Notes: generated from the sequence alone by a model not told the origin. Shown: positions 1 through 11,788, counted from the stretch's first letter. The stretch is DNA of 64,000 nucleotides from Burkholderia cepacia (GCF_001718835.1 NZ_CP013443.1:1364001-1428000), one strand, 5' to 3'. A program made the numbers and translations.

Positions 1-461
1 ATGCCCCACAGGCTGAGCGAATTGAAGCCGGTGATCACGAGCTGGCCTTCCGGCATCAGCACGCGCTCGGCCTCGCGCAGCAGGCGGTGCGGATCGGACG
101 TGAATTCGAGCGTGTGCGGCATCACGATCAGGTCGACGCTCTGCGACTCGAACGGCAGGTCGAGCAGGTCGCACCAGGTCGTGCTGCGATCGGCGGGCGC
201 ATGCTCGGGCGAATGGGCTTCGCGGGCCCACGGATATTGATAGGGCGCGCTCGCGCCGCTCGCCGGATCGAGCACGAGGCCGCGATACGGCATGCGGTTC
301 TCGCGCAGCGCGTCGAGCTGCGGCAGGCCGAGCTGCAGCGCGTGGAACCCGAAGACGTCGGACACGATCCGGTCGAGCTGCGCTTGCTCCCAGCCCAGCA
401 CGTAGCGGCCGGGAGGCGAGTCGGTCCAGGCGGGCCAGTCTATAATTTGACGGTCAGACAT
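1..461 (-). CDS. SAM-dependent methyltransferase family protein, 3' end outside the window
   Basis: The minus strand reads open from an ATG at 461 to the window edge, so only the first 153 residues are visible. The N-terminus (MSDRQIIDWPAWTDSPPGRY) and the later stretches DLIVMPHTLEFTSDPHRLL and EAERVLMPEGQLVITGFNSL match the class I methyltransferase-like protein usually encoded next to gloB in Burkholderia. 'P-H-x-L-E-F' followed by 'E-A-x-R-V-L-x-P-x-G-x-L' is the late part of a Methyltransf_11-type fold; a clear glycine-rich SAM motif is not seen. The substrate is unknown. It is divergent from gloB with only 18 bases between the two start codons, so the promoters must overlap the coding regions. 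Confidence 0.75.
   Translation of the reverse strand, partial: MSDRQIIDWPAWTDSPPGRYVLGWEQAQLDRIVSDVFGFHALQLGLPQLDALRENRMPYRGLVLDPASGASAPYQYPWAREAHSPEHAPADRSTTWCDLLDLPFESQSVDLIVMPHTLEFTSDPHRLLREAERVLMPEGQLVITGFNSLSLWG
441..446 (+). promoter_or_regulatory. Possible -10 element for gloB
   Basis: A perfect TATAAT lies 34 bases before the gloB start, inside the first codons of the divergent methyltransferase gene. No good -35 hexamer is seen at the right distance, so this is only a candidate. Confidence 0.3.
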
Positions 462-479
462 AACGATGATTGCGCGCCC

Positions 480-1301
480 ATGAACGAGCTGGAATACGTG
501 CCGGTTCCGGCATTCGATGACAACTATATCTGGCTCGTCTCGGACGGCCGCGATGCGATCGCCGTCGATCCGGGTGAAGCCGCGCCGGTGCGCCGGGTTC
601 TTGCCGAACGAGGCTGGCGGTTGACCGCTATTTTACTCACGCACCATCACGCCGACCACGTCGGCGGTGTCACCGACCTGATCGGTGGCCGGCCGGACGA
701 TGCGCCGCTTGCCGTTTACGGCCCGGCCGGCGAGGAAATCGGCGTCGTCACGCACCCGCTGCGCGGCGGCGATCGCGTGACGCTCGACGCGCCGGCCGTC
801 GCATTCGACGTGCTCGACGTGCCCGGCCACACGCGCGGCCACATCGCCTATTTCCAGCAGGCAGGGAAAGGCGCGGCCGGCCAAGGTGCTGCGGCGCCGC
901 ACGTGTTCTGCGGCGACACGCTGTTCTCGTGCGGCTGCGGCCGCCTGTTCGAGGGCACGCCCGCGCAGATGCTCGCGTCGCTCGACGCGCTCGCCGCGCT
1001 GCCGGGCGACACGCGCGTGCATTGTGCACACGAATACACGCTGTCCAATATCCGCTTCGCGCTCGCGTGCGAGCCCGGCAACGCGGCGCTCGCCGCGTGG
1101 CGCGACGAAGCGCAGGCGCTGCGCGCGCGCGGCGTGCCGACGCTGCCGACTACGATTGCTCACGAGCGTGCCGTTAACCCGTTCATGCGGGCGGACAGCG
1201 CGGCGATTCATGCGACGCTCGAAGCGCAGCTGCATGAAACGGTGCCGGATCGTCTGACGGCGTTCACGCTGATGCGCGAATGGAAAAACCGGTTCCGATG
1301 A
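480..1301 (+). CDS. gloB: Hydroxyacylglutathione hydrolase (glyoxalase II)
   Basis: A 273-residue metallo-beta-lactamase-fold enzyme that hydrolyses S-D-lactoylglutathione to D-lactate and glutathione, the second step of cytoplasmic methylglyoxal detoxification. The dinuclear metal signature THHHADHVGG is at residues 54-63, with further metal ligands in 'DVPGHTRGH' and 'VFCGDTLFSCGCGR'. The C-terminus (ALMREWKNRFR-like) is typical of bacterial GloB, and the length is close to that of E. coli GloB. The frame stays open upstream to base 87, but similarity starts at MNELEYVPVPAFDDNYIW, so the ATG at 480 is chosen. There is no strong ribosome binding site. It is divergently paired with a methyltransferase gene. 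Confidence 0.93.
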   Translation: MNELEYVPVPAFDDNYIWLVSDGRDAIAVDPGEAAPVRRVLAERGWRLTAILLTHHHADHVGGVTDLIGGRPDDAPLAVYGPAGEEIGVVTHPLRGGDRVTLDAPAVAFDVLDVPGHTRGHIAYFQQAGKGAAGQGAAAPHVFCGDTLFSCGCGRLFEGTPAQMLASLDALAALPGDTRVHCAHEYTLSNIRFALACEPGNAALAAWRDEAQALRARGVPTLPTTIAHERAVNPFMRADSAAIHATLEAQLHETVPDRLTAFTLMREWKNRFR

Positions 1302-1386
1302 CGATTTCCGGAGGACTCCAAAGCTCAAGCGGTGTCTGTAAAAATTGCTCCAAATGTAGGATTTCGCTGAGTTTTCGGTGTTTTTA

Positions 1387-1415
1387 TTGACGTGAAGCAC
1401 GCACTTCCGTAGTAT
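1387..1415 (+). promoter_or_regulatory. Sigma-70-type promoter for mltD
   Basis: TTGACG at 1387-1392, a 17-base spacer and TAGTAT at 1410-1415 make a good housekeeping promoter about 30-40 bases before the mltD start. It lies in the relatively AT-rich 151-base gap after gloB. Confidence 0.6.
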
Positions 1416-1452
1416 CGCCTGCAATTTCCAGCCGTCGGAAGCCGAGATTTTC

Positions 1453-3021
1453 ATGCGACTTATATTGAGTGCGATGGTGGTCCTGCTGCTCGCCGCGTGT
1501 GCGAGCCAGGCGCCTGTCGCCAACAACGCCGCCGATTCGCAGGCGACGTCCAACTACCTCCGTAAATCAGCCACCGCCAAAGAAACTGTCGACGTCGACA
1601 AGCAATCCGTCGGCGACCTGACCAGCGCAGACTCCGATCTCTGGGGGCGCATCCGCCGCGGTTTCCAGATGCCCGACCTGCAGAGCGACCTCGTCGACAT
1701 GCAGACGACCTGGTATACGCAGCGGCCCGACTACGTGCAGCGCATGACCGAGCGCTCGCAGAAGTACCTGTATCACATCGTCGAGGAGCTCGAGGCGCGT
1801 CACATGCCGACCGAGCTCGCGCTGCTGCCGTTCATCGAGTCCGCGTACAACCCGCAGGCGCTGTCGGTCGCGAAGGCGGCCGGCATGTGGCAGTTCATGC
1901 CCGGCACGGGCCGTACCTACAACCTGAAGCGCAACATGTGGCAGGACGAGCGCCGCGACGTGCTCGCGTCGACGAGCGCCGCGCTCGACTACCTGTCGCG
2001 CCTGCATGACATGTTCGGCGACTGGTATCTCGCGCTGGCCGCGTACAACTGGGGCGAGGGCAACGTGCAGCGCGCGATCGCGCGCAACCAGGCGGCCGGC
2101 CTGCCGACCGACTACCAGAGCCTGCGGATGCCGAACGAGACGCGCAACTACGTGCCGAAGCTGCAGGCGGTGAAGAACATCATCGCGAGCCCGCAGCAGT
2201 ATGGCCTGACGCTGCCGGACATCCCGAACCACCCGTATTTCGTGACGGTCACGACGTCGCGCGACATCGACGTGGCGGTGGCCGCGAAGCTCGCGAACCT
2301 GTCGCTCGACGAATTCCGCTCGCTGAACCCGTCGTTCTCGAAGCCGGTGATCCTCGGCGCGACCGAGCCGCAGATCCTGCTGCCGTTCGACAATGCGTCG
2401 GCGTTCGAGAAGAACCTGAAAGCCTACAGCGGCCAGCTTTCGTCGTGGACCACCTACACGGTCAGCGAACGCGCACGGCCGGCCGCGATCGCCGAGAAGA
2501 TCGGCGTGGACGCCGATACGCTGATGTCGATCAACAAGATTCCGGCCGGCATGCGCCTGAAGCCGGGCTCGACGATCGTCGTGCCGCGCGGCGACGACGA
2601 CGACGAGGACATCAGCGCCGACGTCGCCGAAAACGGCGCGCTCGCGATGGAACCGGACGTACCCGACACGCGCAAGATGCTGATCCGCGTGCGCCGCAAG
2701 CAGTCGATGGCGGCGATCGCCGGCCGCTACGGCGTGTCGGTCGGCCAGCTCAAGGCGTGGAACCGCACGCACCGCGATCTCGTGATGCCGGGCCAGGCGC
2801 TCGTGCTGCACGTGCCGGTCGGCCGTTCGGTGCCGGCGGAGCCCGGTCCGGAGCGGATCGCGACGTCGGCCGCCGGTGCGCACATCGAGCGCGCGAGCCT
2901 GGCGGTGGGCAGCAAGTCGCACGGCGCGAAGCGCGGCGCGGCGAAGCCGACGGCCAAATCGGCGAAAGCGGCGAAAGCGGCGCCGGCCAAGGCCGCAGCG
3001 CACAAGGGCAAGAAGAAGTAA
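1453..3021 (+). CDS. mltD: Membrane-bound lytic murein transglycosylase D with LysM repeats
   Basis: A 522-residue lipoprotein that cleaves the glycan strand of peptidoglycan to 1,6-anhydromuropeptides. The N-terminus (MRLILSAMVVLLLAACASQ) is a lipoprotein signal with lipobox LAAC. The SLT domain lies at about residues 95-250; the catalytic Glu is in 'LLPFIESAYNP', followed by the typical 'AAGMWQFMPGTGR' and 'AAYNWGEGN'. Two LysM-type peptidoglycan-binding repeats follow (about 335-380 and 410-455). The last 60 residues are a low-complexity Lys/Ala tail (AKSAKAAKAAPAKAAAHKG), longer than in E. coli MltD; it may bind wall polymers, which is inference. It is monocistronic, with its own promoter and terminator. 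Confidence 0.92.
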   Translation: MRLILSAMVVLLLAACASQAPVANNAADSQATSNYLRKSATAKETVDVDKQSVGDLTSADSDLWGRIRRGFQMPDLQSDLVDMQTTWYTQRPDYVQRMTERSQKYLYHIVEELEARHMPTELALLPFIESAYNPQALSVAKAAGMWQFMPGTGRTYNLKRNMWQDERRDVLASTSAALDYLSRLHDMFGDWYLALAAYNWGEGNVQRAIARNQAAGLPTDYQSLRMPNETRNYVPKLQAVKNIIASPQQYGLTLPDIPNHPYFVTVTTSRDIDVAVAAKLANLSLDEFRSLNPSFSKPVILGATEPQILLPFDNASAFEKNLKAYSGQLSSWTTYTVSERARPAAIAEKIGVDADTLMSINKIPAGMRLKPGSTIVVPRGDDDDEDISADVAENGALAMEPDVPDTRKMLIRVRRKQSMAAIAGRYGVSVGQLKAWNRTHRDLVMPGQALVLHVPVGRSVPAEPGPERIATSAAGAHIERASLAVGSKSHGAKRGAAKPTAKSAKAAKAAPAKAAAHKGKKK

Positions 3022-3091
3022 CGCCGTCGCGAGCGCATCGCGCGGCCGGCCCGGTTCGTGCGATTGCGTTATCATCCGACGAAATGCGACG

Positions 3092-3122
3092 AAACGCCGT
3101 CACCGAGGTGACGGCGTTTTCG
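3092..3122 (+). terminator. Rho-independent terminator after mltD
   Basis: A perfect 13-base-pair stem (AAACGCCGTCACC / GGTGACGGCGTTT) with a two-base turn runs into TTTTCG. It sits between mltD and the downstream MFS gene, and the symmetric A and T flanks could let it work in both directions. Confidence 0.9.
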
Positions 3123-3178
3123 TTTGTGCGCGGCGCGGGGGTGCCGCCTCGAATGCCTTCATATGACAAGGGGGAGCG

Positions 3179-4402
3179 ATGTCGTCGGTGCAGGTGAGGG
3201 TGCTCGCGCTGTTTTCGGTCGGGTATTTCGTGTCGTATGTGTTTCGCGGCGTCAATCTGGGCTTCGCGCCGTTCGTCACGCACGAGCTCGGGTTGTCGGC
3301 CGCCGATCTCGGCCTGCTCACCAGTCTCTATTTCCTCGGCTTCGCGGGCGCGCAGATCCCGGCCGGCGTGATGCTCGATCACTTCGGCCCGCGCCGCGTG
3401 ACGGCCGGCATGCTGCTGTTCGCGGCCGCCGGTGCGGCCGTGTTCGGCGCCGCGCACGGCCTCGGCACGATGATGGTCGGCCGGCTGCTGATCGGCGTCG
3501 GCGTGTCGGTGTGTCTCGGCGCGGCGTTCAAGGCGCTCGCGCAGCATTTCCCGGTCGGCCGGCTGCCGCTCGTGAACGGTCTCGTGATGGCCGTGGGCGG
3601 CCTCGGCGGCGTGATGGTCGGCTCGCCGCTGACCTGGCTGCTCGGCTGGACGAGCTGGCGCGCGATCTGTTTCGGCCTCGCGGTGCTGACGGTGGCCGTC
3701 GCGGCGTCGATCGGCCTGGGCGCGCCGGAGGCGAAGCAGGTGCGTCACCAGGGCGGGCTCGTCAGCCAGTTCAAGGGCGCGTGGCATATCCTGAGCAGCC
3801 GTGCGTTCTGGAAGATCTCGTCGTTCTCCGTCGTCACGCAGGGCGTGTTCTATGCGATGCAGTCGCTGTGGGTCGGGCCGTACCTGCGCGACGTCGCGGG
3901 GTTCGATGCGCCGCATGCGGCGCGCCTCGTGTCGGTGCTCGGCTTCGCGATGATGGCCGGCTGCGTTGGCTTCGGCGCCGCGGCGCGCGTGCTCGAGCGG
4001 CGCGGGGTGTCCGTGTACGCGTTCTGCGGCATCGGCATGGCCTTGTTCGTCGCGACGCAGGCTGCGATCGTGGTGCGCGCGCCGTTGCCGCCGGCCGTTC
4101 TGTGGGGCGCGTACGGGATGTTCGGCGGCGTCGGCATCCTGACCTATGCGGTGATGGCCGGGCATTTTCCCGCGCATCTGATCGGCCGCGCGAACACGAC
4201 GCTCACGCTCGTGATCTTCCTGCTGATCTTTGCGTTCCAGATCGGTGTCGGCGCGGTGCTGTCGCACTGGCCGGCGGTCGACGGACGTTATCCTGCCGCC
4301 GCGCACTTCACCGCATGGGGTGTGCTGCTCGCGCTGCAGCTCGCGAGCGCAGTCTGGTACGTATGGCCCGCACCGATCGCCTCTGGTCAAGCGAGCCGAT
4401 AG
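3179..4402 (+). CDS. Major facilitator superfamily transporter
   Basis: A 407-residue, 12-helix inner-membrane transporter. The first half shows the MFS loop 2-3 signature as 'GVMLDHFGPRRVTAG' after two hydrophobic helices, and the arrangement of six plus six helices is regular. The N-terminal run 'SVGYFVSYVFRGVNLGFAPFV' resembles nitrate/organic-anion or OPA-like MFS members, but the substrate cannot be read from the sequence. The ATG at 3179 has an AAGGGGGAG ribosome binding site. It stands alone between the mltD terminator and the carA promoter region, so neighbours do not suggest a role. Confidence 0.85.
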   Translation: MSSVQVRVLALFSVGYFVSYVFRGVNLGFAPFVTHELGLSAADLGLLTSLYFLGFAGAQIPAGVMLDHFGPRRVTAGMLLFAAAGAAVFGAAHGLGTMMVGRLLIGVGVSVCLGAAFKALAQHFPVGRLPLVNGLVMAVGGLGGVMVGSPLTWLLGWTSWRAICFGLAVLTVAVAASIGLGAPEAKQVRHQGGLVSQFKGAWHILSSRAFWKISSFSVVTQGVFYAMQSLWVGPYLRDVAGFDAPHAARLVSVLGFAMMAGCVGFGAAARVLERRGVSVYAFCGIGMALFVATQAAIVVRAPLPPAVLWGAYGMFGGVGILTYAVMAGHFPAHLIGRANTTLTLVIFLLIFAFQIGVGAVLSHWPAVDGRYPAAAHFTAWGVLLALQLASAVWYVWPAPIASGQASR

Positions 4403-4821
4403 AGGGGTACGCTGGAGCGTGGCGCGGTTCCGCAATCGGGGCCGCAGCGCGCGTGACGGGCGCCGGAGGCCCGGGCCATTGAAAAAGAAAAAGGGCGCGT
4501 GATCGGTCCGCCGAGCCGCATTGCGGATTGCCATGCCATGGAATCGGCGGCCAGCGGCGTTGAAAACAGGTCCATTTTCAGGCTATAATTTGAAAGTTTG
4601 TGCTGATCAACCTCGCACCCTAGCGCCTACCTCATTCATCCCGTTCATCCGCCGCACGCCGCCTGCCGGGCGATGCCGCGAAGCCTCGTGCGCTGCGCGC
4701 CGGTTTCGCGACTCGACACCGCCGGGTGCGTGATGCAAGCCAACGCGCGCGCCCACGCAGCGCGGCGCTCGCGCGGCAGGGTAAACAGGTCGGCAGCAGG
4801 GTGTTCCCCAAGGAGCCTCCC
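4403..4821 (+). other. Intergenic region with the carA leader
   Basis: 419 bases between the MFS gene and carA. It holds a good promoter at 4560-4589 and then a leader of about 225 bases. I see no long hairpin followed by a T-run and no convincing leader peptide, although pyrimidine-responsive control of carA through long leaders is known in other bacteria. The first 150 bases have no recognisable feature. Confidence 0.6.
4560..4589 (+). promoter_or_regulatory. Promoter of the carA operon
   Basis: TTGAAA at 4560-4565, an 18-base spacer and a perfect TATAAT at 4584-4589. It is the only strong promoter-like element between the MFS gene and carA and predicts a transcript start near 4596. Confidence 0.65.
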
Positions 4822-5967
4822 GTGTTGCCGTCTTTTACTCCCGCCTTGCTTGCACTCGCCGACGGCACGGTCTTTCGTGGTTATTCGATCGGGGCCGAAG
4901 GCCACACGATCGGCGAAGTCGTGTTCAATACCGCGATCACCGGCTATCAGGAAATCCTGACCGATCCGAGCTACTCGCGCCAGATCGTCACGCTCACCTA
5001 TCCGCATATCGGCAACGTCGGCGTGAACGCCGAAGACGTCGAAGCCACGAAAGTCCATGCCGCCGGCCTGATCATCCGTGATCTGCCCACGCTCGCATCG
5101 AACTTCCGCATGGACCGCACGCTCGGCGACTACCTGCGCGACGAAGGCGTCGTCGCGATCGCCGGCATCGACACCCGCAAGCTGACCCGCATCCTGCGCG
5201 ACAAGGGCGCGCAGAACGGCTGCATCCTGACGGGTTCGGACGACGAAGCGAAGGCGATCGAGCTCGCGCGCTCGTTCCCGGGCCTCGCGGGCATGGATCT
5301 CGCGAAGGTCGTGTCGACCACGAAGCCGTTCGAGTGGAAGCAGACCGAATGGCGCCTCGAAGGCGGCTACGGCATGCAGGAAGCGCCGAAGTACCGTGTC
5401 GTCGCGTACGATTTCGGCGTCAAGTACAACATCCTGCGCATGCTCGCGGAACGCGGCTGCCACGTGACGGTGCTGCCGGCCGAGGCGAGCGCGGAAGATG
5501 CGCTCGCGCTGAATCCGGACGGCATCTTCCTGTCGAACGGCCCCGGCGATCCGGAGCCGTGCGACTACGCGATCGCGGCCACGAAGCAATTCATCGAGCG
5601 CGGCGTGCCGACCTTCGGCATCTGCCTCGGCCACCAGATCATGGGCCTCGCGGTCGGCGCGAAGACACTGAAGATGAAGACGGGGCACCACGGCGCGAAC
5701 CACCCGGTGAAGGATCTCGGCGACGGCCGCGTGGTGATCACGTCGCAGAACCACGGCTTCGCCGTCGATGCGGATTCGCTGCCGGCCAACGCGCGCGTGA
5801 CGCACGTGTCGCTGTTCGACGGCACGCTGCAGGGCTTCGAGCTGACCGACAAGCCGGCATTCTGCTTCCAGGGCCACCCGGAAGCGTCGCCCGGCCCGCA
5901 CGACATCGGCTATCTGTTCGACCGCTTCACCGCGCTGATGGACGCGGCGAAGCAGCGCAACGCCTGA
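4822..5967 (+). CDS. carA: Carbamoyl-phosphate synthase small (glutaminase) subunit
   Basis: A 381-residue glutamine amidotransferase subunit. It hydrolyses glutamine and passes ammonia to CarB for carbamoyl phosphate, the precursor of pyrimidines and arginine. The N-terminal domain shows 'GEVVFNTAITGYQEILTDPS'; the C-terminal class I GATase has the nucleophile Cys268 in 'FGICLGHQ' and the His/Glu pair in 'FQGHPEASPGP'. The frame extends upstream to 4726, but homology starts at MLPSFTPALLALADGTVFRG and a GTG at 4822 follows AAGGAG by seven bases, so the GTG is chosen. It is first in the cluster carA, LysE-type gene, carB. Confidence 0.96.
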   Translation: MLPSFTPALLALADGTVFRGYSIGAEGHTIGEVVFNTAITGYQEILTDPSYSRQIVTLTYPHIGNVGVNAEDVEATKVHAAGLIIRDLPTLASNFRMDRTLGDYLRDEGVVAIAGIDTRKLTRILRDKGAQNGCILTGSDDEAKAIELARSFPGLAGMDLAKVVSTTKPFEWKQTEWRLEGGYGMQEAPKYRVVAYDFGVKYNILRMLAERGCHVTVLPAEASAEDALALNPDGIFLSNGPGDPEPCDYAIAATKQFIERGVPTFGICLGHQIMGLAVGAKTLKMKTGHHGANHPVKDLGDGRVVITSQNHGFAVDADSLPANARVTHVSLFDGTLQGFELTDKPAFCFQGHPEASPGPHDIGYLFDRFTALMDAAKQRNA

Positions 5968-6003
5968 GTCACTGACGCAACCGAAGAACGGGAGATTCGC
6001 ATC

Positions 6004-6666
6004 ATGTTCGGCCACGCACTCGGCATCACGGATATCTGGACCTACGTGTTCGGCGTGATCTTCATCATCCTGCTGCCGGGGCCGAACTCGATGTACGTGC
6101 TGTCGCTCGCGGCGCAGCGCGGCGTGAAGGCCGGCTATCGCGCGGCCTGCGGCGTGTTCGTCGGCGACACGGTGCTGATGGTGCTGTCCGCCGCGGGCGT
6201 CGCGTCGCTGCTGAAGGCGAACCCGCTGCTGTTCTCCGTCGTCAAGTACGGCGGCGCCGCGTATCTGCTCTACATCGGCTCCGGCATGCTGCGCAGCGCG
6301 TGGCAGAAGCTGCGCGCGCGCGCCGATGCGCCGGCCGATGCGCCGCCCGCGGTCGACGGCGAGCGTCGTCCGTTCCGCAAGGCGCTGATCGTGAGCCTGC
6401 TGAATCCGAAGGCGATCCTGTTCTTCATCTCGTTCTTCATCCAGTTCGTCGACCCGGCATTCCCGCATCCCGCGCTGTCGTTCGTCGTGCTCGGGGCGAT
6501 CGCGCAATGCGCGAGCTTCCTGTACCTGAGCACGCTGATCTTCGCGGGGGCGCGGCTCGCCGAGCACTTCCGCCGCCGCCGCAAGCTTGCAGCAGGCGCG
6601 GCGAGCAGCGTGGGCGGCCTGTTCATCGGTTTCTCGGTGAAGCTCGCGCTCGCCACGATGAGCTGA
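6004..6666 (+). CDS. LysE/RhtB-family amino-acid exporter (LeuE-like)
   Basis: A 220-residue inner-membrane protein with about six helices. The signature 'FIILLPGPNSMYVLSLAAQRG' near the N-terminus is that of the LysE/RhtB exporters and is closest to LeuE-type proteins. A second family feature, 'LIVSLLNPKAILFFISFFIQF', starts the second half. Members export neutral or basic amino acids; the substrate here is not known. It begins 36 bases after carA, has a GGGAGA ribosome binding site and ends 49 bases before carB, so it is probably cotranscribed with both. An exporter inside carAB suggests a link to arginine or amino-acid pools, but this is inference. Confidence 0.88.
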   Translation: MFGHALGITDIWTYVFGVIFIILLPGPNSMYVLSLAAQRGVKAGYRAACGVFVGDTVLMVLSAAGVASLLKANPLLFSVVKYGGAAYLLYIGSGMLRSAWQKLRARADAPADAPPAVDGERRPFRKALIVSLLNPKAILFFISFFIQFVDPAFPHPALSFVVLGAIAQCASFLYLSTLIFAGARLAEHFRRRRKLAAGAASSVGGLFIGFSVKLALATMS

Positions 6667-6715
6667 GCGCAGCCGGCCGACCCACGACAACGATTACTTA
6701 TTGAATTCACAAGCC

Positions 6716-9970
<3,255 letters not shown>

Positions 9971-10000
9971 GCAGTCAGTTACCTGTCGAAGCAACACGTG

Positions 10001-10060
10001 CCGCGATTAGGCGGTGTTTCCAGTGCATCGGAAACGCGCTTAATCGCGGTGATTTTTTTT
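10001..10060 (+). terminator. Terminator-like hairpin between carB and greA
   Basis: Arms 10001-10021 and 10030-10049 pair over nearly their whole length (CCGCGATTA with TAATCGCGG at the base, GTTTCC with GGAAAC at the top), followed by TGATTTTTTTT. It would end carB transcription, or act as an attenuator for greA, which starts only 29 bases later. Confidence 0.85.
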
Positions 10061-10088
10061 ATAGCCGTTTTTAGCGATTGAGCCGTTT

Positions 10089-10565
10089 ATGAGCACCATT
10101 CCGTTGACAAAGCGTGGCGCAGAGCAACTGCGCGATGAATTGCAGCGCCTCAAGTCCGTCGAGCGGCCGGCCGTGATCAACGCGATCGCGGAGGCCCGCG
10201 CACAGGGCGACCTGTCCGAAAACGCCGAATACGATGCCGCGAAGGAAAAGCAGGGCTTCATCGAGGGTCGTATCGCGGAAATCGAATCGAAACTGTCGGC
10301 CGCGCAGGTCATCGATCCGACCGTGCTCGACGCCGAAGGCCGCGTGGTTTTCGCATCGACCGTCGAACTCGAGGATCTCGAGTCGGGCGACACCGTCAAG
10401 TACCAGATCGTCGGTGACGACGAAGCCGATATCGATCACGGCCTGATCTCGGTCAGCTCGCCGATCGCGCGTGCACTGATCGGCAAGTCCGAAGGCGACG
10501 TCGCGGCCGTGCAGGCGCCGAGCGGCGTGCGCGAGTACGAAATCATCTCGGTCAGCTACATCTGA
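10089..10565 (+). CDS. greA: Transcription elongation factor GreA
   Basis: A 158-residue protein that binds the RNA polymerase secondary channel and stimulates cleavage of backtracked transcripts. The N-terminal coiled coil (MSTIPLTKRGAEQLRDELQR to about residue 75) carries the tip acidic pair in 'QGDLSENAEYDAAKEKQ'. The C-terminal FKBP-like domain covers about 80-158 and ends 'GVREYEIISVSYI'. The length matches E. coli GreA. It starts just after a strong terminator-like hairpin, so it needs a promoter within or before that hairpin, or readthrough from carB. Confidence 0.97.
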   Translation: MSTIPLTKRGAEQLRDELQRLKSVERPAVINAIAEARAQGDLSENAEYDAAKEKQGFIEGRIAEIESKLSAAQVIDPTVLDAEGRVVFASTVELEDLESGDTVKYQIVGDDEADIDHGLISVSSPIARALIGKSEGDVAAVQAPSGVREYEIISVSYI

Positions 10566-10579
10566 AGCGGGGCGACACG

Positions 10580-11038
10580 ATGCCGCATCGCGTGTTCCGT
10601 CTGCTGTCGGCCGTGTGGGTCGGCAGCCTGCTGACGATCGGGTATGCGGTCGCGCCCGTGCTGTTCAGGACGCTGGAGCGGATGACGGCCGGTTCGGTCG
10701 CCGCCCAGCTGTTCCGTATCGAGGCGATCCTCGGTGTCGTGTGCGGCGTGCTGCTGCTCGCGCTGTCGAACCAGCAGGTTCGGCGCGGCAGCAGCGAATA
10801 TCGCCGCGTGCGCTGGGTCGTCGCCGCGATGGTCGTATGCGTGCTGGTCGGGTATTTTGCGCTGCAGCCGTTCATGAACGCGCTGCGGGTCGCCGCGATG
10901 GACGCGGGCACCGATATCGCGAATTCGCCGTATGCGAGCCGCTTCGGGATGCTGCACGGCGTCTCGAGCGTGTTCTACCTCGTCGAGAGCGTGCTGGGGC
11001 TGATGCTGATCTGGCGTCTGCCGGCGCGCGACGCGTAA
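10580..11038 (+). CDS. DUF4149-type small membrane protein
   Basis: A 152-residue protein with four predicted transmembrane helices (about residues 8-30, 48-65, 80-100, 128-147). It is similar in length and pattern to the DUF4149 protein found next to greA in many betaproteobacteria; the function is unknown. It starts 14 bases after the greA stop and is probably cotranscribed with it. It converges on yhbY, with 28 bases between the two stop codons. Confidence 0.75.
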   Translation: MPHRVFRLLSAVWVGSLLTIGYAVAPVLFRTLERMTAGSVAAQLFRIEAILGVVCGVLLLALSNQQVRRGSSEYRRVRWVVAAMVVCVLVGYFALQPFMNALRVAAMDAGTDIANSPYASRFGMLHGVSSVFYLVESVLGLMLIWRLPARDA

Positions 11039-11066
11039 GCGTCGCGGGCCGGGCGCCCGGGCGGGC

Positions 11067-11594
11067 TTACTTGTCCTGGAACGGACGCTTCGTGCTGGCC
11101 TGACGCTTCTTGGCGCGCTTCACGCTACCGCCCGCCGTCACGCGCTCGTTGCCGCGCACCGTGACCTTCACCGGTCGCGGACGGCGCACAGGGCTCGCGT
11201 TCGGCGACACCTTGACGACCTTGACGGTGCGCGGTGCACGGCCTTTCTTGTCGTCGACGGCTTCGGCCGCGCTCGGCAGCGTGCCGGCACGACGGCCGCG
11301 GGCCGGGGCCGCTACGGCGGCTTCGGGCTTCCAGATCACCAGCAGCTTGCCGATGTGCTGGATCGGCGCCGCGCTCAGGCGATCGCAGATCTCGTCGTAG
11401 ATCGCGATGCGTTCGTCGCGCTCGTCGCCGAACACGCGGATCTTGATCAGCTGGTGCGCGTCGAGGTGCACCTTGATTTCCTTCAGCACGGCGTCGGTCA
11501 GCCCTTCGGCGCCGATCAGCACGACGGGCTTGAGCGCATGGGCCTGGGAGCGCAGCGCGGAGCGCTCGGCGGGAGAAAGCGAAAGGGCGGGCAT
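11067..11594 (-). CDS. yhbY: YhbY-family RNA-binding (CRM domain) protein
   Basis: A 175-residue protein. Residues 1-95 are a CRM/YhbY domain: 'LSPAERSALRSQAHALKPVV', 'IGAEGLTDAVLKEI' and 'IKIRVFGDERDERIAIYDEI', the fold that binds pre-50S ribosomal RNA in E. coli YhbY. Residues 96-175 are a basic, low-complexity extension (KRAKKRQASTKRPFQDK at the end) that E. coli YhbY, about 97 residues long, lacks. Such tails occur in Burkholderia members and could add RNA affinity, which is inference. It is divergent from rlmE, another 50S assembly factor. Confidence 0.88.
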   Translation of the reverse strand: MPALSLSPAERSALRSQAHALKPVVLIGAEGLTDAVLKEIKVHLDAHQLIKIRVFGDERDERIAIYDEICDRLSAAPIQHIGKLLVIWKPEAAVAAPARGRRAGTLPSAAEAVDDKKGRAPRTVKVVKVSPNASPVRRPRPVKVTVRGNERVTAGGSVKRAKKRQASTKRPFQDK

Positions 11595-11788
11595 GGAAAT
11601 GTCGAAATCTAAATAAGGGCGCGCTGACTGAAAAGCGATCGCGGGTAGTTACCGCGTCAGCCGTGCGCCGAAACCACGTAAAATCGCGGCTTGGGCCCGA
11701 AAAAGGGGCCGCAGCCGCGCGAAGAAGACGCGTATTATCCGCTAAAAGCGCGGCTTCACGAAGCAATTGGCAGCAATCTCTCTTTCGA

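Noticed and set aside
2941..3021. Short repeats at the end of mltD as a CRISPR or tandem array
   Set aside because: They are Lys/Ala codons of a low-complexity protein tail; there is no regular spacing and no spacer.
4590..4821. A riboswitch or leader peptide before carA
   Set aside because: The leader has no conserved aptamer-like pattern, no terminator hairpin with T-run and no convincing short frame with a ribosome binding site.
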